From Fusobacterium massiliense (lineage in GTDB: Bacteria; Fusobacteriota; Fusobacteriia; Fusobacteriales; Fusobacteriaceae), in the NCBI RefSeq assembly GCF_900095705.1, contig NZ_LT608327.1:124001-188000 (forward strand): a stretch of 64,000 nucleotides of DNA, in the 5' to 3' direction. Positions 51,891 through 59,866 of the stretch are shown in pieces. The stretch's first letter is position 1, and the number at the start of each line of letters is the position of its first letter. Below the pieces are notes generated by a model. It was not told where the DNA came from and made no database searches. It saw only the letters and a list, made by a program, of their open reading frames with translations. The position numbers and the translations under genes are program-made.

Positions 51891-54671
51891 ATGTTTATAA
51901 AAAAAGTACATCTTGAAAATTATCGTTCACACTCTAATACTACGGTAGAATTTTCTAAGGGTGTAAATCTTATTTTGGGAATGAATGGTAAAGGTAAAAG
52001 TTCTATACTTGAAGCTATTTCTATGACACTATTTAACTTAAATGATAGAACTGGAAAAGAAAACAGTGGTGGAAACTATATAAAATACGGAGAAAAAAAA
52101 GCCAGAGTTAATATAACTTTTGTTGCTAACGATGATAGGGAGTATGAGTTAAGAACTACTTTTTCTACAAGTAAGAATAAATCTAAAGAAGATATACAAA
52201 AATTAATAGATGAAGCAAACATAGAATATACTGAAAATATAAAAGAAAAATTAGAAGAACTTTGTGGAATAAAAAAAGATTTTAAAGAAATTTATGAAAA
52301 CATAGTTATAGCAAAACAAAATGAATTTATAAATGTTTTTAAAAAGACTGGAACTGATAGAGAAAAAATTTTTAATAAAATTTTTAATACAGAAGTATAC
52401 AATATAATGGTTGAAGGTGCTTTAAAAATAGCTGAAAATAAATATGAAAAATCTAGAGATAATGTTTCAAATGAAATAAAAAGTATATCAGATAATATGA
52501 AAGATAGACTTCAGTTAGAAGAAAATTTAAAAGTTGAGAAGGAAAAAAGCAACGAAATAAATTCTAAAAATAATAAATTAGAGAAAAAAAGTGAAGAGCT
52601 AGAAAAAGAAATAAAAGATTATGAGAATAAAAAAAATGAAATTGAAAAGTTAAGAACTGAGTTAACGTATAAACAAAACTCAATAAAAGAAAAAGAAAAT
52701 ATATTAGTTGAAATTAAAAAGGATAAAGAAATATCTGAAAATGCAAGAAAAAAGCTTTTTGAAAATGAAGCACAATATAATGAGTATATAGAAATAGAGA
52801 AAAAACAACAAATATTAAGAGAAAATGTAGCTAGATTAGAAAAAGAACAAAGTTTGAATAAAGATTATAGACACAATATAGAGACATTAGAAATAGATAA
52901 TAAGAACTTAAATAATTCAATTATAGAATTAGAAGGAGATATTTCTAAAAATGAAAGCAAAAAAGATGAATTTAAAAATGTTATATTAGCCCTTGAACAA
53001 AGAGAAGAGGCATTAAAAGTTGAATTAGAAAATTACAGAGAAGCAAGTGAAAAATTAGAGGAATTAGAAAAAGAAAAAAATGAAAAATCTAATGAAAAAT
53101 TAGTTGTAGAAACAAATTTAAAAAATTTTGAAAATAACAGAAACAAAAAATTAGAGTTATTTGAAAATATTAATATGAATGATATTTCAAAAAAATTATC
53201 TGAACTTGCTAAACTGGAAGATGAAATAAAGGTTTTGAGGAAAGAAGAAGCAACTCTTGAAACAGAAATCAGAACTTTAAATAAATCTATGAACGAATTG
53301 TCTTCTAATTTATGTCCTTATTTAAAAGAAAATTGTGAGAACTTAAAAGGTAAAAATTTTAAAGATTATTTTTTAAATCAAATTTCTGGAAAAGAAAATA
53401 ATTTAAAGGGCTACCAAAATAAAATAGAGGACTTAGAAAAATCTTTATCAATAAAATATGAACTAGAAAGTAAAAAAATGGAGTATTCTACTTTGAAAAA
53501 TGAGATAGAAAGCTTAAATTCAAATTTGGAAATGGAAAATCAAAAATTTAAAAATATAGAAGTTGAAATAGAGAATAGGGTACTAAGAACTCAAGCAATT
53601 TTAAAAGAAAAATCTATTGAAAGTTTTGAAATATTAAAAGCTAAAAAAATAGAACATGAAACTGAGTTAAAAAATTTGAACTTAGTTGAAAAAAGAAAAG
53701 AGCTAGAAAATTTGGAGATGGATTTATCTCAAAATTATTCAAAAATTTCAGAAAATAAAAGTAAAATAGCTGAAAATATAAAAAAAATTGAAGAAAATAA
53801 AGTAAAAATTATTTTAAATACTGATGAAAATCTTAGTGAAAAAAGAGCAGAGTTAGGTGTAATCGAAAGTAGAGCTAGTCTTTTAAAAAAGTCATATGAA
53901 GAATATTTAGAAAGTAAAAGTCAAGCTGAAAAACTAGAAACTTTAGAAGAAACGATTAAAAAAAATGAAGAAGAAATTGAAAAATTAAAAAAAGAAGAAG
54001 AAAATATAATTGTTTTGGGAAAGACCTTAAGAGAAAGTTTAGGAAAAATAGATATTGAGCAAATAAATTTAGAAAGTGAAAATATAAAAAAAGAATTAGG
54101 TGCTTTGAAAATAGAGATAGGGCAGAATAATGAAAAAATAAATGCTTATCAAAAGGATTTAGAAGATATAAAAAATAAGGAAGATAAAATAAAAGAATTA
54201 GAAAAAGAATTGAGAAAAGTTGAAACTAAATTCAATAAGACTAAAGCTATTAGAAATAATGTAAAGGAAATGGGAAGAGCTATTTCAAAGTATATGCTAG
54301 AAGAGATTAGTAATATTGCAAGTATAAATTTCAACAAAATAACCGGGAGAACAGAAAGAATAAAATGGTCTAATGAGGATAAAGATAAGTATTCTGTATA
54401 TTTAGAAAGTCAAGATAGAGAAACATATTTTGATCAAATATCTGGAGGAGAACAAGTATCTGTTGCAATAGCAATTAGAGGAGCTATGACTAATTATTTC
54501 ACAAATTCTAAATTTATGATTTTAGATGAGCCTACTAATAATTTAGATATTGAAAAGAGAAAATTACTTTCTGAATATATAGGAGAAATTTTAAAAGATT
54601 TAGATCAAACTATAGTTGTTACACATGATGATACATTTAGAGAAATGGCTGAAAGAATAATAGAATTGTAG
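51891..54671 (+). CDS. sbcC: DNA repair ATPase SbcC (Rad50-type)
   Basis: A 926-residue SMC-like ATPase. The N-terminal head has Walker A GMNGKGKSSILEAI (about 30-43); two long coiled-coil arms (Lys/Glu/Asn-rich heptads) occupy about residues 170-790 and meet at a hook near the centre; the C-terminal head has signature ISGGEQVSVAIAIRGA, Walker B FMILDEPTNNLD and a late histidine in VVTHDD. The hook is CPYLKENC, Cys475 and Cys482, not the usual CxxC. With SbcD it forms the end-processing complex. Starts two bases after sbcD. Confidence 0.94.
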   Translation: MFIKKVHLENYRSHSNTTVEFSKGVNLILGMNGKGKSSILEAISMTLFNLNDRTGKENSGGNYIKYGEKKARVNITFVANDDREYELRTTFSTSKNKSKEDIQKLIDEANIEYTENIKEKLEELCGIKKDFKEIYENIVIAKQNEFINVFKKTGTDREKIFNKIFNTEVYNIMVEGALKIAENKYEKSRDNVSNEIKSISDNMKDRLQLEENLKVEKEKSNEINSKNNKLEKKSEELEKEIKDYENKKNEIEKLRTELTYKQNSIKEKENILVEIKKDKEISENARKKLFENEAQYNEYIEIEKKQQILRENVARLEKEQSLNKDYRHNIETLEIDNKNLNNSIIELEGDISKNESKKDEFKNVILALEQREEALKVELENYREASEKLEELEKEKNEKSNEKLVVETNLKNFENNRNKKLELFENINMNDISKKLSELAKLEDEIKVLRKEEATLETEIRTLNKSMNELSSNLCPYLKENCENLKGKNFKDYFLNQISGKENNLKGYQNKIEDLEKSLSIKYELESKKMEYSTLKNEIESLNSNLEMENQKFKNIEVEIENRVLRTQAILKEKSIESFEILKAKKIEHETELKNLNLVEKRKELENLEMDLSQNYSKISENKSKIAENIKKIEENKVKIILNTDENLSEKRAELGVIESRASLLKKSYEEYLESKSQAEKLETLEETIKKNEEEIEKLKKEEENIIVLGKTLRESLGKIDIEQINLESENIKKELGALKIEIGQNNEKINAYQKDLEDIKNKEDKIKELEKELRKVETKFNKTKAIRNNVKEMGRAISKYMLEEISNIASINFNKITGRTERIKWSNEDKDKYSVYLESQDRETYFDQISGGEQVSVAIAIRGAMTNYFTNSKFMILDEPTNNLDIEKRKLLSEYIGEILKDLDQTIVVTHDDTFREMAERIIEL

Positions 54672-54679
54672 AGGAAAAA

Positions 54680-55348
54680 ATGAAAATTAATTATGATTTG
54701 AAAATGGAAGAGATATTAAAAGAAGTTTCTAAAAATGGGGAGAAAAAAAGATTGTTAATTCATTCTTGTTGTGGACCTTGTAGTTCATCTGTTTTAGAGT
54801 ATTTGAAAGATTATTTTAAAATAGATATTTATTTTTATAATCCTAATATAACTATGGATTATGAATACTATGCTAGAATAGTCGAACAAAAAGAAATGAT
54901 AGAGAAATTAAATTATGATATGAATGTTATAGAGGGAATTTATGATCCTAAAAGTGATTTTTTTTCTAAAATAAAGGGCTTAGAAAATGAACCAGAGGGA
55001 GGAGCAAGGTGCTATTCTTGTTATGATTTAAGAATAGGAGAAACAGCAAAAAAAGCAAAAGAGGAGGGTTATGATTTTTTCTCAACAGTGCTTAGTATAA
55101 GTCCTATGAAAAATGTAAACTATATTAATGAAATAGGAGAGAAGTATTCTAAAGAATATAATATAGATTTCTTGTTTGCAGATTTTAAAAAGAAAAATAG
55201 ATATTTAAGATCAGTTCAAATTTCAAAAGAATTAGATATGTATAGACAAGAATATTGTGGTTGTATATTTTCAAAAGTTGAAAAAGAAAAAAGAGATAGA
55301 GAAAAAGCAGAAAAAGAAGCAAATGAGGGAGGTAAATCAAATGACTAG
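54680..55348 (+). CDS. queH: Epoxyqueuosine reductase QueH
   Basis: A 222-residue enzyme of the QueH (DUF208) family that reduces epoxyqueuosine to queuosine in tRNA and replaces the unrelated QueG in many anaerobes. Cysteine-rich signature regions are SCCGPCSSSVL at the N-terminus, GARCYSCYDLRIGETA in the middle, and YRQEYCGCIFSK at the end; FYNPNITMDYEYYAR is also typical. These cysteines bind a metal cluster in the family. The start follows GAGG. It sits nine bases after sbcC and overlaps the next gene by eight bases. Confidence 0.93.
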   Translation: MKINYDLKMEEILKEVSKNGEKKRLLIHSCCGPCSSSVLEYLKDYFKIDIYFYNPNITMDYEYYARIVEQKEMIEKLNYDMNVIEGIYDPKSDFFSKIKGLENEPEGGARCYSCYDLRIGETAKKAKEEGYDFFSTVLSISPMKNVNYINEIGEKYSKEYNIDFLFADFKKKNRYLRSVQISKELDMYRQEYCGCIFSKVEKEKRDREKAEKEANEGGKSND

Positions 55349-55958
55349 TTTTTCAGAGAAAACAGTAAGGATAGTATCTTTATTGTTTTTAGTAATTTTT
55401 GGGTATATGAGTTATAAAAATATTTATTACTCACCATTATTAATTTTAACAGTGATGATATATTTTTCAACAAAAGGGGTACAAATGTTTGAAGATAGAA
55501 TATATCTTTCAACAAGAGCATTTTTTTGGTTATTATTTTCAGCACTATTATTTTTAAGAATTTATTTGAATGAAAGTTCAGCTATAGATATGAAAAACAC
55601 AAAAATACTTGCAACTATGGGAATAATATCAGTTTGTATAGGGACTTGGATAGGAGACTTTTTTTCAAAATATGTATATATTAGATTAAAATTTTGTGTG
55701 AATAGATTTTTTTCTACTTCAAATAAAGGAAATTATGAAATAGTTAAAATGGAAGATTTACAACAAAATTATATAAAAAGTCTAGGTAAGAAAATGGGAA
55801 TAATGTTTTATCATATTACTTTGAAAGTACATGGAGAAGAAAGAAAATTTTTATTAGAACAAGAATTATTTGAGAAATTAAAAGATAGAAAAGAAATAAC
55901 TATAAACTTAAAAAAAGGTTGCCTAGGGATTTATTATGGGGTTGGAACAGAAATTTAA
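55341..55958 (+). CDS. Small membrane protein of unknown function
   Basis: About 205 residues. Three to four hydrophobic segments lie in the first half (IVSLLFLVIFGYMSY, PLLILTVMIYF, AFFWLLFSALLFLRIYL, TMGIISVCIGTWIG), followed by a soluble C-terminal half (KMEDLQQNYIKSLGKK, KVHGEERKFLLEQELFEKL). I do not recognise a family. I start at ATG 55341, preceded by GGGAGG; a longer frame from 55257 would lie inside queH. It overlaps queH by eight bases and precedes ruvA by 12, so it belongs to the operon. Confidence 0.6.
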   Translation: MTSFSEKTVRIVSLLFLVIFGYMSYKNIYYSPLLILTVMIYFSTKGVQMFEDRIYLSTRAFFWLLFSALLFLRIYLNESSAIDMKNTKILATMGIISVCIGTWIGDFFSKYVYIRLKFCVNRFFSTSNKGNYEIVKMEDLQQNYIKSLGKKMGIMFYHITLKVHGEERKFLLEQELFEKLKDRKEITINLKKGCLGIYYGVGTEI

Positions 55959-55970
55959 AGAGAGGAAATT

Positions 55971-56567
55971 ATGTTTGAATATTTAAATGGAATAGTAGAA
56001 TATAAAAAAACGGATTATGTGGCAATAGATATTAACGGAGTCGGTTATAAAGTATATATTTCACTTAGAGAGTATGAAAAGTTAGAGATTGGAAAACAAT
56101 ATAGATTATACATATATAATCATATAAAAGAGGATACAAATAAACTGATCGGATTTTTGGAAGAAAGAGAAAGAAAAATATTTGAGATGCTATTAGCTGT
56201 AAACGGGATAGGTATTTCTTTAGCATTAGCAGTTTTATCAAATTTTTCTTACGATAAAATTATTGAAATAATTTCAAATGAAGATTATAATAGTTTAAAA
56301 AGAGTCCCAAAACTTGGAGAAAAGAAAGCACAATTAATAATTTTAGAATTAAAAAATAAACTAAAAAATATAGAAATTATAAGTAGTTCACATGAAATAA
56401 AAGGTATTTCTATGGATATGCTTCAAGATTTAATTTCTGCTTTAGAAAGTTTAGGATACAATAAAAAAGAAATAGATAAAAATTTAGCAAAAATAGATTT
56501 AAAACAATACGCAAGTGTAGAGGAAGCAATAAAAGGAATTTTGAAAAATATAAGAATAGGAGAATAG
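55971..56567 (+). CDS. ruvA: Holliday junction branch-migration protein RuvA
   Basis: A 198-residue protein that binds four-way junctions as a tetramer and directs RuvB. The N-terminal OB domain reads YLNGIVEYKKTDYVAIDINGVGYKVYIS; the helix-hairpin-helix region holds LLAVNGIGISLALAVL and RVPKLGEKKAQLIILEL; the C-terminal RuvB-contact domain is DLISALESLGYNKKEI. Length is usual. AGAGAGG precedes the start. ruvB and ruvC are not in the window; the neighbours sbcCD and the helicase-nuclease make this an end-repair and recombination block. Confidence 0.95.
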   Translation: MFEYLNGIVEYKKTDYVAIDINGVGYKVYISLREYEKLEIGKQYRLYIYNHIKEDTNKLIGFLEERERKIFEMLLAVNGIGISLALAVLSNFSYDKIIEIISNEDYNSLKRVPKLGEKKAQLIILELKNKLKNIEIISSSHEIKGISMDMLQDLISALESLGYNKKEIDKNLAKIDLKQYASVEEAIKGILKNIRIGE

Positions 56568-56570
56568 AAA

Positions 56571-57071
56571 ATGAAAGGTTTACAAGAAATTTATTTAAAA
56601 GGATTTAGCTTTGAAAAATATAAAAGTATAGCGAGTGAAGATGAATTAGAAAAGTTAGAAGAATTGTATAAAAATTCTTTTATATCAGAAAATTTAATAG
56701 AAAAAATAAAAAAAATTAAAGTGAAAACTCCAGTTTTAGCAAGTGTTGAAACTTGGTGCCCTTATGCTAGAATTTTTTTAACAACTATTAGAAAAATTAA
56801 TGAAGTAAATGAAATATTTGATTTATCTTTAATAACTTATGGAAGAGGACTACACGACTTAGCAGGATACTTACATATAGAAGAAGATGATTTTGTTGTT
56901 CCAACAGCAGTATTTTTTGATAAAGAATTTAATAATTTAAGAGTTTTTAACGGATTTCCTGAAAAATATCATAAAGAAGATACTTTAGACACTATTGATG
57001 CAACTAGAAATTATCTAAAAGGTAAAAATATTGATGATATTGTTGAAGATGTTTTAAAAATTTTTGAATAA
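56571..57071 (+). CDS. Thioredoxin-like protein with a single active-site cysteine
   Basis: A 166-residue protein with a thioredoxin fold pattern: beta strand PVLASVETWCPYARIF (Cys at about 63) followed by ITYGRGLHDLAGYLHIEEDDFVVPTAVFFD, with a cis-Pro-like VPT. The usual CxxC is reduced to one Cys (WCPYAR), so it cannot work as a normal dithiol thioredoxin; a monothiol or binding role is more likely. No signal peptide, so cytoplasmic. The start is preceded by GGAGA. It is the last gene of the operon, three bases after ruvA; repeat copy 18 follows. Confidence 0.65.
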   Translation: MKGLQEIYLKGFSFEKYKSIASEDELEKLEELYKNSFISENLIEKIKKIKVKTPVLASVETWCPYARIFLTTIRKINEVNEIFDLSLITYGRGLHDLAGYLHIEEDDFVVPTAVFFDKEFNNLRVFNGFPEKYHKEDTLDTIDATRNYLKGKNIDDIVEDVLKIFE

Positions 57072-57093
57072 AAATTTTGAAAGTAATTTTTTA

Positions 57094-57210
57094 TTCTATA
57101 GGAAAGTATAAATTTAAATATTAAAATTAGTCTCTTGACAGCCGTATGAGTTCTACGAGCTCAATGAACACAGGCTCTTCGAACTAATACGGACGTCAGA
57201 GACTTTGTTT
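57094..57210 (-). repeat. Palindromic repeat family, copy 18 (core inverted relative to its arm)
   Basis: The usual left arm (TCTATAGGAAAGTATAAATTT..., from 57094) is followed by a core (57130-57203) in the reverse orientation: GTCTCTTGACAGCCGTATG ... ACGGACGTCAGAGAC. GAC/GTC pairing. Confidence 0.92.
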
Positions 57211-57249
57211 ACCTATAGCTCAGTTTATAGTAAAAGAAAGGAATAGGAA

Positions 57250-58485
57250 ATGGATACACTTAAAGAATTATTTAAGATTGGAGCAGGACCTTCTAGCTCT
57301 CACACAATAGGTCCAGAAAGAGCAACAAAAAGAGTAAAAGAAAAATTTCCAAATGCAGATAGCTTTATTGTAGAGTTGTGGGGAAGTTTAGCAGCAACAG
57401 GAAAAGGACATTATACAGATAAAATAATAATAGAAACATTTAAACCGATTCCAGTAGAAATAATTTGGAAACCAGAATTTGTTCATGAATTACATACGAA
57501 TGGAATGAAATTCATAGCTCTTGATAAAGATAAGCAAGAATTAGGAGAATGGATAGTATTTTCAGTTGGTGGTGGAACAATAAGAGATTATGATGAACTT
57601 ATGGATAAGAATCCTAAAAAGGAAGTTTATCCCTTAAATACTATGAAAGAAATAACTAAATGGTGTAAAGATAATAACAAACAATTATGGCAGTATGTTG
57701 AAGAATATGAAGGGCCAAGTATATGGCAACATCTAAAGTACATTGATCAAGCTATGGACGATGCAGTTAGAAGAGGACTTGAAAAAGAAGGAGATGTACC
57801 TGGACCTTTTAAATATCCTAAGAGAGCTAAAGAAATGTATGAAAAATCTTTATCAAAAAGAGCAGCTTTAATTTTTACAAATAAAGTTTTTGCTTATGCA
57901 TTAGCTGTTTCTGAAGAAAATGCAAGTATGGGACAAGTTGTAACTGCTCCTACTTGTGGAGCTTCTGGTGTTATTCCAGGACTTTTAAGAGGAATGAAAG
58001 AAGAATATGAATTGACAGAAAAACATATATTAAGAGGACTTGCAATAGCTGGATTGATAGGAAATTTAGTAAAATATAATGCAACTATTTCAGGAGCTGA
58101 AGGTGGATGTCAAGCAGAAGTTGGGACAGCTTGTTCTATGGCAGCAGCAATGGCAACATACTTTATGGGCGGAAATATAGACCAGATAGAGTATGCAGCT
58201 GAAAGTGCTATGGAACATCATTTAGGAATGACTTGTGACCCTGTAGGAGGCTATGTAATTATTCCTTGTATAGAAAGAAATGCCATCTGTGCCGTAAGAG
58301 CTTTAAATACAGCTATTTATTGTATGTCAACAGATGGAAATCACACTATAAGTTTCGATGAAGTTATTAAGACAATGAAAGAAACCGGAAAAGATATGTG
58401 TTCTGCTTACAAGGAAACTTCTGACGGAGGACTTGCAAAATATTACGATAGAATACTTGTGGATAATAATAGTGAGAGTAAATAA
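57250..58485 (+). CDS. sdaA: L-serine ammonia-lyase (single-chain, iron-sulfur)
   Basis: A 411-residue L-serine dehydratase that converts serine to pyruvate and ammonia with a 4Fe-4S cluster, supplying energy in amino-acid fermenters. The beta-type domain comes first (FKIGAGPSSSHTIGPERA, ending about residue 150) and the alpha-type domain second (APTCGASGVIPGLLRG, SGAEGGCQAEVGTACSMAA, MTCDPVGGYVIIPCIERN), with three or more cysteines suited to cluster binding. Many organisms encode the two parts separately. GAAAGG lies before the start. An M18 peptidase follows 11 bases later. Confidence 0.94.
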   Translation: MDTLKELFKIGAGPSSSHTIGPERATKRVKEKFPNADSFIVELWGSLAATGKGHYTDKIIIETFKPIPVEIIWKPEFVHELHTNGMKFIALDKDKQELGEWIVFSVGGGTIRDYDELMDKNPKKEVYPLNTMKEITKWCKDNNKQLWQYVEEYEGPSIWQHLKYIDQAMDDAVRRGLEKEGDVPGPFKYPKRAKEMYEKSLSKRAALIFTNKVFAYALAVSEENASMGQVVTAPTCGASGVIPGLLRGMKEEYELTEKHILRGLAIAGLIGNLVKYNATISGAEGGCQAEVGTACSMAAAMATYFMGGNIDQIEYAAESAMEHHLGMTCDPVGGYVIIPCIERNAICAVRALNTAIYCMSTDGNHTISFDEVIKTMKETGKDMCSAYKETSDGGLAKYYDRILVDNNSESK

Positions 58486-58496
58486 GGAGTATGAAA

Positions 58497-59789
58497 ATGG
58501 ATAAAGTAAAATTAGCAAAAAATTTAATGAATTTTATAGATGAAAGTCCTTGTAATTATTTTGCATGTATAAGTGCAAGAAAAATCCTTGAAGAAAAAGG
58601 ATATACAGAGCTATTTGAAAGTGAAACTTGGAAGTTAAAAAAAGGAGGAAAATATTTTTTAACAATAAATGATAGTGCATTAGTAGCCTTTAAAATAGGA
58701 AATAAAAAAATATCTGAAACTGGATATAAAATAGATGCATCTCATACTGATAGTCCTGGATTTTTAATAAAGCCAAATCCTGAAATGAATAAAAAAGATT
58801 ACATAGTTTTAAATACAGAAGTTTACGGTGGACCTATTATGAGCACTTGGTTTGATAGGCCTTTATCGTTTAGTGGAAGAGTTTTTGTTGAAGGTAAAAC
58901 AGCTTTTGAACCTAAAAAATATTTTATAAAATACGATAAAGATTTATTTATAATTCCATCACTTTGTATTCATCAAAATAGATCTGTTAATGATGGAATG
59001 GCTATAAATGCTCAAAAAGATACACTTCCTTTAATAACAATATTAGATGATAAGCAAAAAGAATTTTCTTTTAAGAAAATTTTAGCTGACTACTTAAAAG
59101 TAGAAGAAGATAAAATTTTAAGTTATGATTTAAATTTATATTCAAGGGAAAAAGGAAGTTTTGTTGGATTAAATCAAGAGTTTATTTCAATAGGTAGATT
59201 AGATAATTTAGCCGCATTTCATGCTGGAATAATGGCTCTTGTTGATAGTAAAGATAAGAATAATACTTGTATAGTAGTAGGATATGACAATGAAGAAGTT
59301 GGTTCAAGTTCAGTTCAAGGAGCAGATAGCCCAGCATTAAAAAATATATTAGAAAGAATTTCTAATGCAATGGGATTGTCATTTGAAGAACATCAACAAG
59401 CAATTGTAAATTCTTTTGTTATATCAAATGATGCTGCTCATTCAATTCATCCAAATTATTTAGAAAAATCAGATCCAACAAATGAGCCAAAATTAAATCA
59501 TGGACCAATAGTTAAAATGGCAGCTAATAAGTCATACATAACAGATGGATATTCTCATGCAGTTATAGAAAAAATAGCAAAAGAGGCAGGAGTTCCTATT
59601 CAAACTTTTGTAAATCGTTCTGATTTAAAAGGAGGAACAACAATAGGCCCTATTCAACAAGCCCATTTAAGAATACTAGGAATAGATATAGGAAGTCCAT
59701 TACTTTCTATGCATTCTGTTAGAGAACTTGGTGGTGTAGACGACCATTTACATCTATATAAATTAGTTAGTAAGTTTTTTGAAATATAA
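58497..59789 (+). CDS. M18 family aminopeptidase
   Basis: About 430 residues; a zinc aminopeptidase of family M18 that trims acidic or neutral residues from peptide N-termini in the cytoplasm. Metal-binding segments: DASHTDSPGFLIKPNPE, RLDNLAAFHAG (bridging Asp), GYDNEEVGSSS (catalytic and metal-binding Glu), SNDAAHSIHPNY and the final SMHSVREL. I start at ATG 58497 because AAGGAG is seven bases upstream; the ATG at 58491 is only one base from it. It follows serine dehydratase closely, so the pair links peptide breakdown to serine fermentation. Confidence 0.93.
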   Translation: MDKVKLAKNLMNFIDESPCNYFACISARKILEEKGYTELFESETWKLKKGGKYFLTINDSALVAFKIGNKKISETGYKIDASHTDSPGFLIKPNPEMNKKDYIVLNTEVYGGPIMSTWFDRPLSFSGRVFVEGKTAFEPKKYFIKYDKDLFIIPSLCIHQNRSVNDGMAINAQKDTLPLITILDDKQKEFSFKKILADYLKVEEDKILSYDLNLYSREKGSFVGLNQEFISIGRLDNLAAFHAGIMALVDSKDKNNTCIVVGYDNEEVGSSSVQGADSPALKNILERISNAMGLSFEEHQQAIVNSFVISNDAAHSIHPNYLEKSDPTNEPKLNHGPIVKMAANKSYITDGYSHAVIEKIAKEAGVPIQTFVNRSDLKGGTTIGPIQQAHLRILGIDIGSPLLSMHSVRELGGVDDHLHLYKLVSKFFEI

Positions 59790-59866
59790 TACTAAATTGT
59801 TATAGAAACTCTATTTTTATAATATAATTATCGAAATAATAAAAAAATAAATAGGGAGGTAATATT

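Noticed and set aside
57205-57240. tRNA-like string CCTATAGCTCAGTTTATAG before serine dehydratase
   Set aside because: Resembles a D-arm start, but there is no anticodon arm, T arm or acceptor stem; chance similarity.
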